From positions 1 to 23,581 of the IMG/VR virus record IMGVR_UViG_3300044617_002188: a stretch of DNA of 23,581 nucleotides; one strand, written 5' to 3'. This document shows, piece by piece, positions 12,743-20,297 of this stretch. The DNA comes from a virus. Numbering within the stretch: the first letter of the stretch is position 1; every line of letters starts with the position of its first letter. The notes under the pieces are model-generated. The model was not told the DNA's origin and searched no databases. It worked only from the letters and a program-made list of their open reading frames with translations. The position numbers were made by a program, and so were the translations under genes.

Positions 12743-13276
12743 TTAGGCGGAGGCTTCAGCGAATGGATCCTCACCGTCGAATAGACGATTCAGGTCGCAC
12801 TTGAGGTCATCGAAGCGTGCCTGAACGTCAGCTTTGACAGCCTTAGGAGGTGCGGCTACTAAGGTATATTCGGTTTTTTTACCTTCACCGGTTTTGCCGA
12901 TCTTTACGTCGTAGCCAGTGGGGTCTCCGTAGTCTTCGTCGGAGATGAACTTGAAGAGCTGATCCATCAGAGTCTTCTGAGTGATCTGCAGGATCTTGAA
13001 GTCATCAGAGGAGTAGTCGTAGACCACACCGGCGATGAAACGCTTGACGGTTTGGTAGCCCTCCTGCTGGCGGATGTTGGAGGGGAGCTCTTCGGGCTTG
13101 CTTTCCCAGCGGATGGGCTTGTTGTCGGTGGTCCAGGCTTCAAAGCCTGTCACGCCCGCGCCAAAGAAGCGCACTCGGACTTCGTCGGTGATCTTGGAGG
13201 GGTTCAGGTAGCGACCGGCGCCGGAAGACTCCTTGGAGATCTCCTCAATAGCACCTTTTGAAAGGAACGTGGACAT
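12743..13276 (-). CDS. Putative phage ssDNA-binding protein
   Basis: 177 aa from ATG 13276 (MSTFLSKGAIEEISKESSGA). The body has VRVRFFGAGVTGFEAW, PIRWESKPEELPSN, GYQTVKRFIAGVVYDY, FKILQITQKTLMDQLFKF and EDYGDPTGYDVKI with TEYTLVAAPPK. This matches, as I remember it, phage single-stranded DNA-binding proteins that report T-Q-K-T...D-P-x-x-Y-D and end in an acidic tail; here the tail is LFDGEDPFAEASA. It would coat ssDNA at the fork and contact polymerase or nuclease through the tail. First gene of the operon, with a sigma-70-like promoter 68 bases upstream and its own terminator, consistent with high expression. Confidence 0.7.
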   Translation of the reverse strand: MSTFLSKGAIEEISKESSGAGRYLNPSKITDEVRVRFFGAGVTGFEAWTTDNKPIRWESKPEELPSNIRQQEGYQTVKRFIAGVVYDYSSDDFKILQITQKTLMDQLFKFISDEDYGDPTGYDVKIGKTGEGKKTEYTLVAAPPKAVKADVQARFDDLKCDLNRLFDGEDPFAEASA

Positions 13277-13343
13277 GGGGGCGAAATCCCGTAAATAGTG
13301 GGTGATGTGCCAGAGGTCGGGGGTTTCCCGGCCTCGTGAGCAG

Positions 13344-13372
13344 ATCGTATGGGATTGGCGTGACTTCGTCAA
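13344..13372 (-). promoter_or_regulatory. Leftward sigma-70-type promoter
   Basis: Minus strand: TTGACG (13372-13367), 17 bases, TACGAT (13349-13344). Optimal spacing and position for the operon starting at 13276. Confidence 0.6.
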
Positions 13373-13400
13373 CGATCTGCAGGAAAACTCGCAATAATCA

Positions 13401-13420
13401 GTGAGTCTCGTGAGACTTAC
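13401..13420. promoter_or_regulatory. Inverted-repeat operator candidate
   Basis: GTGAGTCTCGTGAGACTTAC: nine-base arms with one mismatch around a two-base centre (core AGTCTC-GT-GAGACT perfect). It lies between the two divergent promoters, the usual place for a phage repressor site. Confidence 0.55.
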
Positions 13421-13429
13421 CGCGGTGGG

Positions 13430-13458
13430 TTGTCGGGGATCTGGTAGCTCGTTACGGT
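13430..13458 (+). promoter_or_regulatory. Rightward promoter candidate
   Basis: TTGTCG, 17 bases, TACGGT; a weaker mirror of the leftward TTGACG-17-TACGAT promoter, 72 bases before the primase-helicase start. Confidence 0.35.
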
Positions 13459-13472
13459 GAAACACGGCCAAG

Positions 13473-13499
13473 AAAAAACCCCCCGCTTGTGGCGGAGGG
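13473..13499 (-). terminator. Intrinsic terminator (leftward) in the divergent region
   Basis: Leftward: CCCTCCGC, loop CACAA, GCGGGGGG, then TTTTTT. It is nested in an 8-bp palindrome GGCCAAGA (13466-13473) / TCTTGGCC (13500-13507). It would block antisense leftward transcripts, or fold in the rightward leader. Confidence 0.7.
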
Positions 13500-13529
13500 T
13501 CTTGGCCTTCACTTGCTGCTGAAATCGTA

Positions 13530-16283
13530 ATGGACAAAGAGCTCAATGGCAATAGCTCGGATCTCTTAAAGGGGCGAGCTATCGAATTGCTGCGACGTGA
13601 TGTATTTCCAGATGGATGGGCTTTTGTGCCAGTTGCGGGAAAAGCCACCTTTGTAAAGGAGTGGAGCACTAAGCCGTTGACGCGGATTGAGTGCATGACG
13701 GCCTACCAGCTCAGGCAGGAATACGTAGGCCTGGGTGTGGTGACAGGTTCGTTCTCGGGGGGACTCATCGCCCTCGACATCGATGGACCTGACGCCGATC
13801 AGCGCTATCGCGAAGTGGCGGGGCCGGAGTACGAGGTCTATGGCGAGGAGCGGACCATGTCGTGGACTTCGGGTAAGCCCGGGCGTCGGCAGATCCTGTA
13901 TCAGGTACCCAAGCGTTTGGTTCCCGAGCTCGGGGATGTGAAGACCTTGATCCTGCGCACGGACGATGGGCAGTGGCACCTGGGGCATGGGGATACAAAC
14001 CGGGGTGCCGGTGGTGATGTGGACGCGATCAGTGGGGCTGCCTACGAAGAGGTGGTGCTGCGGTTCAACGCCTGTCAGAGCGTGGTCCCTGGCTCACCAC
14101 ACCCGGAAACAAAGCAGCCCTATCGGTTCCTCAACTACAACGGCGGAAAGGTAGAGACGGCACCGCAGTGGGTGCTGGATGTGCTGCGCCCACATCGGAA
14201 GCCGGTGCAATGGCTGTCCGAGGCTGAGCAGAAGGAGGTGATGAGCGAGCTCGGGGGGCAGACAGCTGTCCCGCCACGTCAGATCCGTGGGTGGTTTTTC
14301 AAGGAGGAGGTGCAGTCGCTGCTGCGGCCGCGGTTGGCTGATCTGGTGTTCAACCACGAGGTGTTTGACCGGTACGGGTGGAAGAGCCGCGGTGGAGATA
14401 AGCCCCAGCGCATGAGCGGCTGCCCGTGGCATGGGGGGCAGAGCGGGACGACATTCCAGTACGCGGAAGAGACCGGTTGCTGGGACTGCAAAGCGTGTGG
14501 TGTAGGTGGTGACGTGCTCGATTTCGTCCACAAGATCCGCACCAAGGACATGCACGCTGGGCGTCCGAGTGGGCCCGCCCTCGAGGCCTATGTGGCGGAG
14601 CTGGCCGTGGAGCTGGGGTACGACTACCCGGCGTGCGCAACGGCGACCGAGGTCACCATCAAAGATGCGCCGCTGAAACGGCTATCGGGGCAGGAGTTTT
14701 TCACGGCAGCCGAGAAGATCATCAACGGGTACGACAATGCCGAGCTCGCGCATTACCAGTTGATGGAGCTGGTGCGGGACTCAGGGCTGACACACGTGTA
14801 CAAGTCGGGGCCGCAGGTGGAGTCAGCGCTCGAGCGGTTCCTGCTGCACCAGGAGCAGGTGGAGGAAGACCCGCAGTGGCAGGAGAAGATGCGCGGGCAG
14901 CGGGACTACCTGATCCCGGACTTTGTGTCGGCACCGAGCTCGATTCTCTTGCACGCAAGGGGCGGGATGGGTAAGACACGCCTTGCAGTGCTGCTGGCCA
15001 AGATCGTGGGCCAGAAGCTGCCGATGAAGGTGCGGGGGCTGACGGTCGAGCCGACGGTCTCGGGGAATGTGCTGTTCATCGGCAACGACATGTCGATGAC
15101 GGACTATGCGGAGTACCTGGATCAGCAGGGGATTGACTCGACCGGTGCCGATACCTGGTTCCGATTCAAACCGCAGTGGCAACAAAGCCAGTACAGGGTG
15201 CTCTTGCGGTGGCTGCAAGAGCTCAAGCCAGTACTGGTGGTAGTCGACTCACTCACGTCGGTGAGCACGATGATTGCGGCCAAGGAGTACGAGAAGGAGT
15301 ACTCGAACACGCTGTACCGCTTGGCGCGGGAGAACGGGACGGCGTTCCCGCCGACGACGTTTCTGTGGATCCACCACAACACCAAGGACGGGACGAAGTT
15401 CCGCGGCACAGACACGCTGCGGAATGCGGTGCACGAGACCTGGGAGCTGAAAGACCTGACGGACGAGGAGCGCGCTCAGTACGGGGATTATGCGCTCATC
15501 CTCGAAATCGACAAGAGTCGGGGCATGCGGGGTGGGGATCGCTTCCTGGTGCAGGAGGACATTGAGGAAGCGCTGAGCATTGAGGATCTCACCCCGACTG
15601 TGACCCGAGAGAACGGTGGGCAGGGCGATGAGACGCCACGGACGATCGTTCTCGGGATCCTCAAGGAAGCGGAGGCGCCGATGACAGCTAAGGAGCTGCG
15701 CTACGCGCTCAACAGCCGGCTGGCAGGGCGTAGGGGACCAGGGACGATCGTCAGTGAGAAGACGGTTAAGCGGTGGGCGCAGCGGTGGGTTGTTGCCGGC
15801 CTCGTGGAAGAAACCCGGGTGCGACAGCCGGGACAGAAAGGGGGGCGCCCTCTGGTGGGTTTTTCAGTCAAAGCCCCTATATACGAGGGTCGGAGTGTCC
15901 AAAACCCTCCTTCTTTCTTTGGGACTCCTTGTGCTGGAGGGGATTTGGGTTTTGGACAGGGTCCAGACGAAATTGTCCAAAACCCCAAAATGTCCAAAAC
16001 CTCCGAGGTCGAAACAGTTCAGCAAGGCACAGTCTCAGATGCGACGCATGAGACCGAGCTGCCTGTGGAAACTTTTGTGGAAAACGTTGCCGAAATGCCC
16101 CTAGAGGTTTCGGACAGTTTCGGACACACGGAGGGGTTGTCCAAAACCTCCGAGGCTGAAACCCTCTCCAGCACAGCGGTTTCGGAAAAACCGCCGGAGG
16201 TTTTGGACACGGCCTCGGAGATATATGGGACCCCCGGTTCTACGCAGGACTACGGAGATTGGGAGGACACCGATTGGGGTTGA
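13530..16283 (+). CDS. Primase-polymerase / helicase fusion
   Basis: 917 aa. N-terminal archaeal-type bifunctional primase-polymerase (about 20-200): GLGVVTGSFSGGLIALDIDG with D83 and D85 as the D-x-D metal site. A CHC2-like zinc finger follows: C298PWH301 and C320KAC323. Then a RecA-like ATPase/helicase: Walker A RGGMGKTR (K482), Walker B VLVVVDSLT (D573), and WIHHNTKDGTKFRGT. A winged helix lies at about 715-785 (TAKELRYALNSRLAGRRGPG; TVKRWAQRWVVAGL). The last 120 residues are low-complexity and encoded by DNA carrying iteron-like repeats. It would prime and unwind DNA at the fork. Starts at ATG 13530; followed by a convergent small gene and the polymerase. Longer than typical prim-pol helicases because of the tail. 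Confidence 0.92.
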   Translation: MDKELNGNSSDLLKGRAIELLRRDVFPDGWAFVPVAGKATFVKEWSTKPLTRIECMTAYQLRQEYVGLGVVTGSFSGGLIALDIDGPDADQRYREVAGPEYEVYGEERTMSWTSGKPGRRQILYQVPKRLVPELGDVKTLILRTDDGQWHLGHGDTNRGAGGDVDAISGAAYEEVVLRFNACQSVVPGSPHPETKQPYRFLNYNGGKVETAPQWVLDVLRPHRKPVQWLSEAEQKEVMSELGGQTAVPPRQIRGWFFKEEVQSLLRPRLADLVFNHEVFDRYGWKSRGGDKPQRMSGCPWHGGQSGTTFQYAEETGCWDCKACGVGGDVLDFVHKIRTKDMHAGRPSGPALEAYVAELAVELGYDYPACATATEVTIKDAPLKRLSGQEFFTAAEKIINGYDNAELAHYQLMELVRDSGLTHVYKSGPQVESALERFLLHQEQVEEDPQWQEKMRGQRDYLIPDFVSAPSSILLHARGGMGKTRLAVLLAKIVGQKLPMKVRGLTVEPTVSGNVLFIGNDMSMTDYAEYLDQQGIDSTGADTWFRFKPQWQQSQYRVLLRWLQELKPVLVVVDSLTSVSTMIAAKEYEKEYSNTLYRLARENGTAFPPTTFLWIHHNTKDGTKFRGTDTLRNAVHETWELKDLTDEERAQYGDYALILEIDKSRGMRGGDRFLVQEDIEEALSIEDLTPTVTRENGGQGDETPRTIVLGILKEAEAPMTAKELRYALNSRLAGRRGPGTIVSEKTVKRWAQRWVVAGLVEETRVRQPGQKGGRPLVGFSVKAPIYEGRSVQNPPSFFGTPCAGGDLGFGQGPDEIVQNPKMSKTSEVETVQQGTVSDATHETELPVETFVENVAEMPLEVSDSFGHTEGLSKTSEAETLSSTAVSEKPPEVLDTASEIYGTPGSTQDYGDWEDTDWG
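15896..16209. repeat. Iteron-like cluster of TGTCCAAAAC repeats; candidate replication origin
   Basis: Direct copies at 15896-15905, 15974-15983, 15991-16000 and 16138-16147; inverted exact copies (GTTTTGGACA) at 15949-15958 and 16200-16209; inverted one-mismatch copies (GTTTCGGACA) at 16107-16116 and 16117-16126. The copies at 15991 and 16138 extend to TGTCCAAAACCTCCGAGG. They are read in different frames of the primase-helicase gene (V-Q-N at 15896 and 15974, S-K-T at 15991 and 16138), so the conservation is at DNA level. Confidence 0.7.
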
Positions 16284-16293
16284 TATTGCGCTC

Positions 16294-16515
16294 TTAGCCC
16301 TGGCGCCAGGGGAGCTCGTCATCGAGCTCGGCCTGGTAGCTGGGGCTGGGCCCCAGGGTTGTTTCGCGGAGCAAGAGTGTTGCTATGAAGCTGCGCGATG
16401 TGAAGTGAGACTTAATGAGACTCTTAGCTAGAGCTTTTAGCTCTGCTACATTGGTACAATCATCGATCTGCCTTAGTGCTGCTTCTTGAGCAAAGCTAAG
16501 AGTAAGGTCGTCCAC
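16294..16515 (-). CDS. Small hypothetical protein (73 aa, GTG start)
   Basis: Starts GTG at 16515: MDDLTLSFAQEAALRQIDDC, then AELKALAKSLIKSHFTSRSF and ends DDELPWRQG. The pattern L-T-L-S-F-x-x-E-x-x-L-R-Q followed by a helix is loosely like cyanobacterial NblA-type small proteins, which tag phycobilisomes for breakdown, but the match is weak and I would not name it so. It is convergent with the primase-helicase and divergent from the polymerase. Two GAGACT half-sites (16405-16420) fall inside it. Confidence 0.55.
   Translation of the reverse strand: MDDLTLSFAQEAALRQIDDCTNVAELKALAKSLIKSHFTSRSFIATLLLRETTLGPSPSYQAELDDELPWRQG
16298..16346. other. Cluster of palindromes at the convergent gene ends
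   Basis: CCCTGGCGCCAGGG (16298-16311), then GAGCTCG-TCAT-CGAGCTC (16312-16329, 7-bp perfect stem), both in the 3' end of the leftward small gene just past the primase-helicase stop. No T-tract; could still slow both transcripts. Confidence 0.4.
16452..16460 (+). promoter_or_regulatory. Extended -10 promoter candidate for the polymerase gene
   Basis: TGGTACAAT fits the extended -10 form (TGn-TATAAT). No clear -35 box. It lies 79 bases before the polymerase ATG. Confidence 0.3.
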
Positions 16516-16538
16516 ACAACCACTGCATTTAACCGAGT

Positions 16539-18488
16539 ATGCCGTCCGATGAATCCCTTGCTCACAAGGAAGCTTTAGATAATGTGGATTTCGACTTCAT
16601 TCGTGGTCCACAGGCTGCGGCATTGCTGACACGGCGCGTTTCCGAGCTCGCGGAGGCAGTGGGTCCGCTGGGCGTGGATACAGAGACCACTGGCCTGGAT
16701 CCACTGGTGAATCGCGTGCGTCTCATCCAAGTCGCAAGTTGCGACTATGCGTTGGTGGTCGATGTGGAAGGTTGGCGCACCGAGGGCGGGCGGCAGCTGC
16801 CTTGGGATGCACCAGGGCTACGTCAGCTGAAGGCGCTGCTCGAAGGGCCAAAAAAGAAGGTGCTGCAGAATGCTGCATTCGACTTGAACTTCCTAGCGGG
16901 GGAAGGTGTCGAGCTCGGAGGATCGATCTTCGACACGATGATCGCCGCCAAGGTGGTCAACAACGGCACAGGGGCAAAAAACGACCTGGGGAGTCTGGTA
17001 AGCCGTGTGCTGAAGGTGCCGCTGCCTAAGGAGCTGCAGAAGGCCAACTGGGCAGGGGAGATCTCGGATGAGATGGTCCGCTATGCCGCCCGGGACGCGG
17101 TGTGTCTACCGAGGATGGTGCCCTCACTCGTAGCAGCGCTGAAGGAGGCAGAGGTCTCGCCCTCGGTGACGCTGTGGGACATCTTCAAGCTGGAGATGAT
17201 GGCGCTTCGGCCCATCGCTCGGATGCAGTGGAACGGGTTTGGATTTGATGCGGTGTCTGCCGCAGCGCTGCAAGTCTCATTGCAAGACAATGCTGAGACG
17301 CTTAAGACGACATTCCTCGAGGCGTTGGATCTGGCGATCAAACAGGAGAAGCCAGATGAGCCGGCGGTGTGGCTACCGCGGGATGAGGACGGGGCCTTAA
17401 ACACACGGGAGAAGGACTCGGGGTCGATCCGCGCTGGAACCAAGCGCTACAAGGGGTTCAACCCGCGCTCGCCGAAGCAGATGGCGGAGCGGTTTGAGCA
17501 GGCGGGCATTCTGCTGCCACCGGACGAGAAGGGAGCACCGAGTTTGGATCAGAACCTGCTGGCGTTTCTGAAGGGGGAGTACGAGCTCGTGGCCATGTAC
17601 ATGGAGTGGAAGGCGGCTGTAACCCGGGTGTCTCACATTGAGAAACTGCTGGATTCGATTGGACCGGATGGGCGGATCCATGCGGGGTACCGGCAGATGG
17701 GGACAGAGACGGGCAGGCTGAGTTGCTCAGGTCCGAATCTTCAGCAAGTACCGCGGGAGGGGGAGTTTCGGCGCCTGTTTCGCGCTCGTGAGGGTTACAC
17801 CTTGGTTGTGGCTGACTTCAGTCAGGTGGAGCTGAGGGTGGCCGCGGAGCTATCTGGTGAAGAGCGCATGCTGGAGGCGTACCGAGCTGGGCGGGACTTA
17901 CACACAGAGACCGCGGCTTTAGTGACAGGTAAAAGTGCTGATACTATTACGAAGAAAGAGCGTACTTCTGCGAAGCTCTGTAATTTCGGGCTTTTGTATG
18001 GGGCAGGTGCTGCTACGTTAAGGAAGCAAGCTGTTGCACAGTATGGTGTAGATATGGAGCTAGAAGAAGCCCAGGGTCTTGTTACTGGGTTTCGTGAAGC
18101 GTATCCCCAGCTTTATGAGTGGCAGATGCAAGAAGGCAATAAGACTACGCGCGCTGTATTTACTAGGTATGGTAGGCGTAGGATACTGACAGGCTTTAAT
18201 GATAAATACACTACGCGAATCAACACGCAAGTGCAGGGTACAGCGGGTGACATCGCTAAGATTGCCATCGCGATGATATGGGACAACATAAAAGCGGCTA
18301 AGCCAGAGGAAGCGATGCTTATTGCCATGGTGCACGACGAGATCGTTCTCGAGGTTGAGGATGGGGTAGTGGAGAAGTGGGCGAAAACATTAGCCGGAGC
18401 TATGGAAGCCGCGGGTTCGGTAGTTTGTCAGTTGGTGCCTATCGTGGCGGAAGCTTCTTTTGGTAGTAGCTGGGCCGATGCCAAGTAG
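16539..18488 (+). CDS. DNA polymerase I, family A, with 3'-5' exonuclease
   Basis: 649 aa. Exonuclease (DnaQ-like) at about 40-200: GVDTETTGLDP (D47, E49), NAAFDLNF (D115), YAARD (Y182, D186), so proofreading residues are intact. Polymerase at about 350-649: TGRLSCSGPNLQQVP, motif A VVADFSQVELR (D426), motif B RTSAKLCNFGLLYG (R475, K479, F483, Y487), QVQGTAGDIAK, motif C MVHDEIVLEV (H599, D600). F483 corresponds to E. coli Phe762, where T7 has Tyr. No 5'-3' exonuclease domain, as usual in phages. From about 17925 base composition and codon use become clearly AT-richer through the fingers and palm. It is the replicative polymerase, next to the primase-helicase. Confidence 0.97.
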   Translation: MPSDESLAHKEALDNVDFDFIRGPQAAALLTRRVSELAEAVGPLGVDTETTGLDPLVNRVRLIQVASCDYALVVDVEGWRTEGGRQLPWDAPGLRQLKALLEGPKKKVLQNAAFDLNFLAGEGVELGGSIFDTMIAAKVVNNGTGAKNDLGSLVSRVLKVPLPKELQKANWAGEISDEMVRYAARDAVCLPRMVPSLVAALKEAEVSPSVTLWDIFKLEMMALRPIARMQWNGFGFDAVSAAALQVSLQDNAETLKTTFLEALDLAIKQEKPDEPAVWLPRDEDGALNTREKDSGSIRAGTKRYKGFNPRSPKQMAERFEQAGILLPPDEKGAPSLDQNLLAFLKGEYELVAMYMEWKAAVTRVSHIEKLLDSIGPDGRIHAGYRQMGTETGRLSCSGPNLQQVPREGEFRRLFRAREGYTLVVADFSQVELRVAAELSGEERMLEAYRAGRDLHTETAALVTGKSADTITKKERTSAKLCNFGLLYGAGAATLRKQAVAQYGVDMELEEAQGLVTGFREAYPQLYEWQMQEGNKTTRAVFTRYGRRRILTGFNDKYTTRINTQVQGTAGDIAKIAIAMIWDNIKAAKPEEAMLIAMVHDEIVLEVEDGVVEKWAKTLAGAMEAAGSVVCQLVPIVAEASFGSSWADAK

Positions 18489-18501
18489 AGCTTTGTGTGA
18501 T

Positions 18502-18522
18502 ACGCTGTTTTCGTAGCGTTTT
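18502..18522 (+). terminator. Weak terminator-like hairpin after the polymerase
   Basis: ACGCT, 8-base loop, AGCGT, then TTTT. The short stem makes it a possible attenuator before the cyAbrB gene rather than a full stop. Confidence 0.3.
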
Positions 18523-18529
18523 ACCACTC

Positions 18530-18910
18530 ATGCTCACTGGGCAAGACCTGCTTTCATTTGTGAAAGCCAATGCGGACATGGATCAAGCCGAGCTAGCTCG
18601 CGAGGCTGGCTACGTGCGCAATACGGATAAGGGTAATGAGCGCTTGCTCATCGGTAAGTTGCACGAGGCACTGCTTGAAGCTAAAGGTGTAAAGCTGAAA
18701 ACCAGCAAGAAGCCTGGTAAAGCAGCGCAGTTTATGACTACCGTCCATCGTAATGGTGTGATTTTGGTAGGCAAGACGTACTCGGAGAAGTTTGGTGTGG
18801 AGCCGGGCGATGAACTGCAGATCGTGATCGAGGATGATGCAATTCGGCTTGTGCCTCAATCTGCAGCGAGCGTGAAAGCCTCCAGTAAGTCTGTGGCTGT
18901 GGCTGGTTGA
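18530..18910 (+). CDS. Cyanobacterial AbrB-family transcription regulator (cyAbrB)
   Basis: 126 aa from ATG 18530. The N-terminal part MLTGQDLLSFVKANADMDQA, EAGYVRNTDKGNERL and HEALLEAKGVKL follow the cyAbrB-specific region; the C-terminal AbrB domain is TTVHRNGVILVGKTYSEKFG, then VEPGDELQIVIEDDAIRLVP. In cyanobacterial hosts cyAbrB proteins control carbon/nitrogen balance, hydrogenase and redox genes by binding DNA as oligomers. On a phage it could reset host metabolism or control phage genes; the sequence does not say which. It lies between polymerase and lysis genes, and its TGA overlaps the next ATG (TGATG). The upstream in-frame start at 18497 gives non-homologous residues and is rejected. 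Confidence 0.9.
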   Translation: MLTGQDLLSFVKANADMDQAELAREAGYVRNTDKGNERLLIGKLHEALLEAKGVKLKTSKKPGKAAQFMTTVHRNGVILVGKTYSEKFGVEPGDELQIVIEDDAIRLVPQSAASVKASSKSVAVAG

Positions 18911-19134
18911 TGGACGAGAGCGAGCTGCGTTCTCGGTTGTTGGCTCGGCTTAACCGAATCGCAGAGCGTTTACCAAATGGGCTCCTTCATCGCTTGGTGG
19001 AGGATGCCCAGTTTTTTTATGACTGGAACCTGCGGAAGAAACGAGCTCGGGCGTCGGCACGTATGTCGCAGTACCAGGCTTGGCAGGGCAAGGTTGAGGA
19101 CCGCTATTGGCGTGAGGTGCAGCGGCGCCGGTAG
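18910..19134 (+). CDS. Small basic hypothetical protein (74 aa)
   Basis: MDESELRSRLLARLNRIAER, then PNGLLHRLVEDAQFFYDWNL and a basic tail. The segment L-P-x-G-L-L-H-R-L-V-x-D-A-x-F-F-x-x-W-N resembles small cyanobacterial proteins seen near transcription regulators; function unknown. TGATG coupling to cyAbrB suggests they work together. Confidence 0.75.
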   Translation: MDESELRSRLLARLNRIAERLPNGLLHRLVEDAQFFYDWNLRKKRARASARMSQYQAWQGKVEDRYWREVQRRR

Positions 19135-19157
19135 CGTGAAGTATCTGCGCGAAATCT

Positions 19158-20297
19158 GTGGCTACTCGCAAGACGTACTCGAACACCTGGGAGGGTGTGC
19201 GGCAGGCAGGGGAAGATGCTGGGGCTAAATACCCCGAGCTTGTGGCAGCACAGTGGGCACTTGAGAGTGGCTACGGGAAGCACACGAGTGGTAAACATAA
19301 TTATTTTGGTTTGAAGGGTACTGGAACAGGTAAAGAAACTAAAGAGTTTATGGATGGAAAGTGGATAACTATAACGGCAGAATTTATTGACTTCTCGGAT
19401 CTCGGGGCGTGTGTGAGGTACTTGGTTACTCGCTGGTATAAGGACTGGGACAAATACGAAGGTGTGAATCGGGCGGCGACGCGAGAGGATGCGGCGAAGG
19501 CGTTGGTGGATCAGGGGTACGCGACAGATCCGACCTACGCAGAGAAGTTGATCAAGCTGATGGATGAGCGGGCACCGTCCTCGGTGGTGAGCAAGCCTGT
19601 GGTTAAGGCGGAGCCAAAGTCGATCTTGTACCGGATCGAGGCGGTGCATGTGACATGGCTGAAGAAGGAGCCAGTTCCGGCTGCCGAGCTCGGTGAGAAG
19701 GAGAAGGTTCTGGTGCCCGTCGGGAAAGATTATGCAGTGGTTGCATACACGGAGCGGCCGGCGGATGGGCATGCGCGGGTGGAGTTGGCGGCGGGGGCCG
19801 GGACTTGGTTTGTGTTCGAGCCACACTGGCGGAAGGTGATCGGCTCGGGGGAGTTCATGCGCCCTGATGTCGATTGGGGCGACTTCAACTGTCTAGTAAC
19901 GCCAAATCTGACTGTGGGTGAGATCTTGCAGTGGGACCGGCGGCGAATTCCAGGGCCGACGTCGTCGGTGCGGACGCGGTTGCTGCGCACTGCGGCGGAG
20001 TTTCAGCGAGTGCGCGAGGCGTGGGGGCGGCCCCTGGGGGTGACGAGCTTCTACAGGCCGGAGCCGATCAATGCCCAGGTGGGAGGGGTACCGGGCTCGA
20101 GGCACGTCCTCGGGGAGGCGTTCGACCTCTACCCAGTGGACCGGAGCCTGGACAGCTTCTACCAGTGGATAAAAGTCAGGTGGACTGGGGGTCTGGGCGA
20201 TGGGCGACCACGCGGCTTCGTGCATATGGACACGCGCGGGGGCGGAGGTTTCGTTCCTGGGGCCGGTGCCAGGCCTGCAGCCGAGTGGCTGTACTGA
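19158..20297 (+). CDS. Endolysin: glucosaminidase plus M15 peptidase
   Basis: 379 aa, GTG start at 19158. Residues about 11-130: glucosaminidase (FlgJ-like) domain with E36 in AQWALESGYGKH, NYFGLKG and TITAEFIDFSDLG. Residues about 150-235: linker/SH3-like module (VTWLKKEPVPAAELGEKEKV; GTWFVFEPHWRKV) as in cyanobacterial M15 proteins. Residues about 245-379: peptidase M15 with VTSFYRPEPIN, GSRHVLGEAFDLYP and FVHMDTR; zinc ligands H316, D323, H356. It would cut both the glycan and the peptide of peptidoglycan. No signal peptide, so export needs a holin. An AT-rich patch (about 19285-19395) interrupts the GC-rich gene. TGATG overlap with the next gene. Confidence 0.93.
   Translation: MATRKTYSNTWEGVRQAGEDAGAKYPELVAAQWALESGYGKHTSGKHNYFGLKGTGTGKETKEFMDGKWITITAEFIDFSDLGACVRYLVTRWYKDWDKYEGVNRAATREDAAKALVDQGYATDPTYAEKLIKLMDERAPSSVVSKPVVKAEPKSILYRIEAVHVTWLKKEPVPAAELGEKEKVLVPVGKDYAVVAYTERPADGHARVELAAGAGTWFVFEPHWRKVIGSGEFMRPDVDWGDFNCLVTPNLTVGEILQWDRRRIPGPTSSVRTRLLRTAAEFQRVREAWGRPLGVTSFYRPEPINAQVGGVPGSRHVLGEAFDLYPVDRSLDSFYQWIKVRWTGGLGDGRPRGFVHMDTRGGGGFVPGAGARPAAEWLY

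Noticed and set aside
16294-16515. NblA (phycobilisome degradation protein)
   Set aside because: Only a loose N-terminal similarity and length; the NblA consensus is not met well enough to name it.
19104-19826. Leftward 240-aa frame
   Set aside because: Antisense of the endolysin gene; His/Arg/Pro-rich noise.
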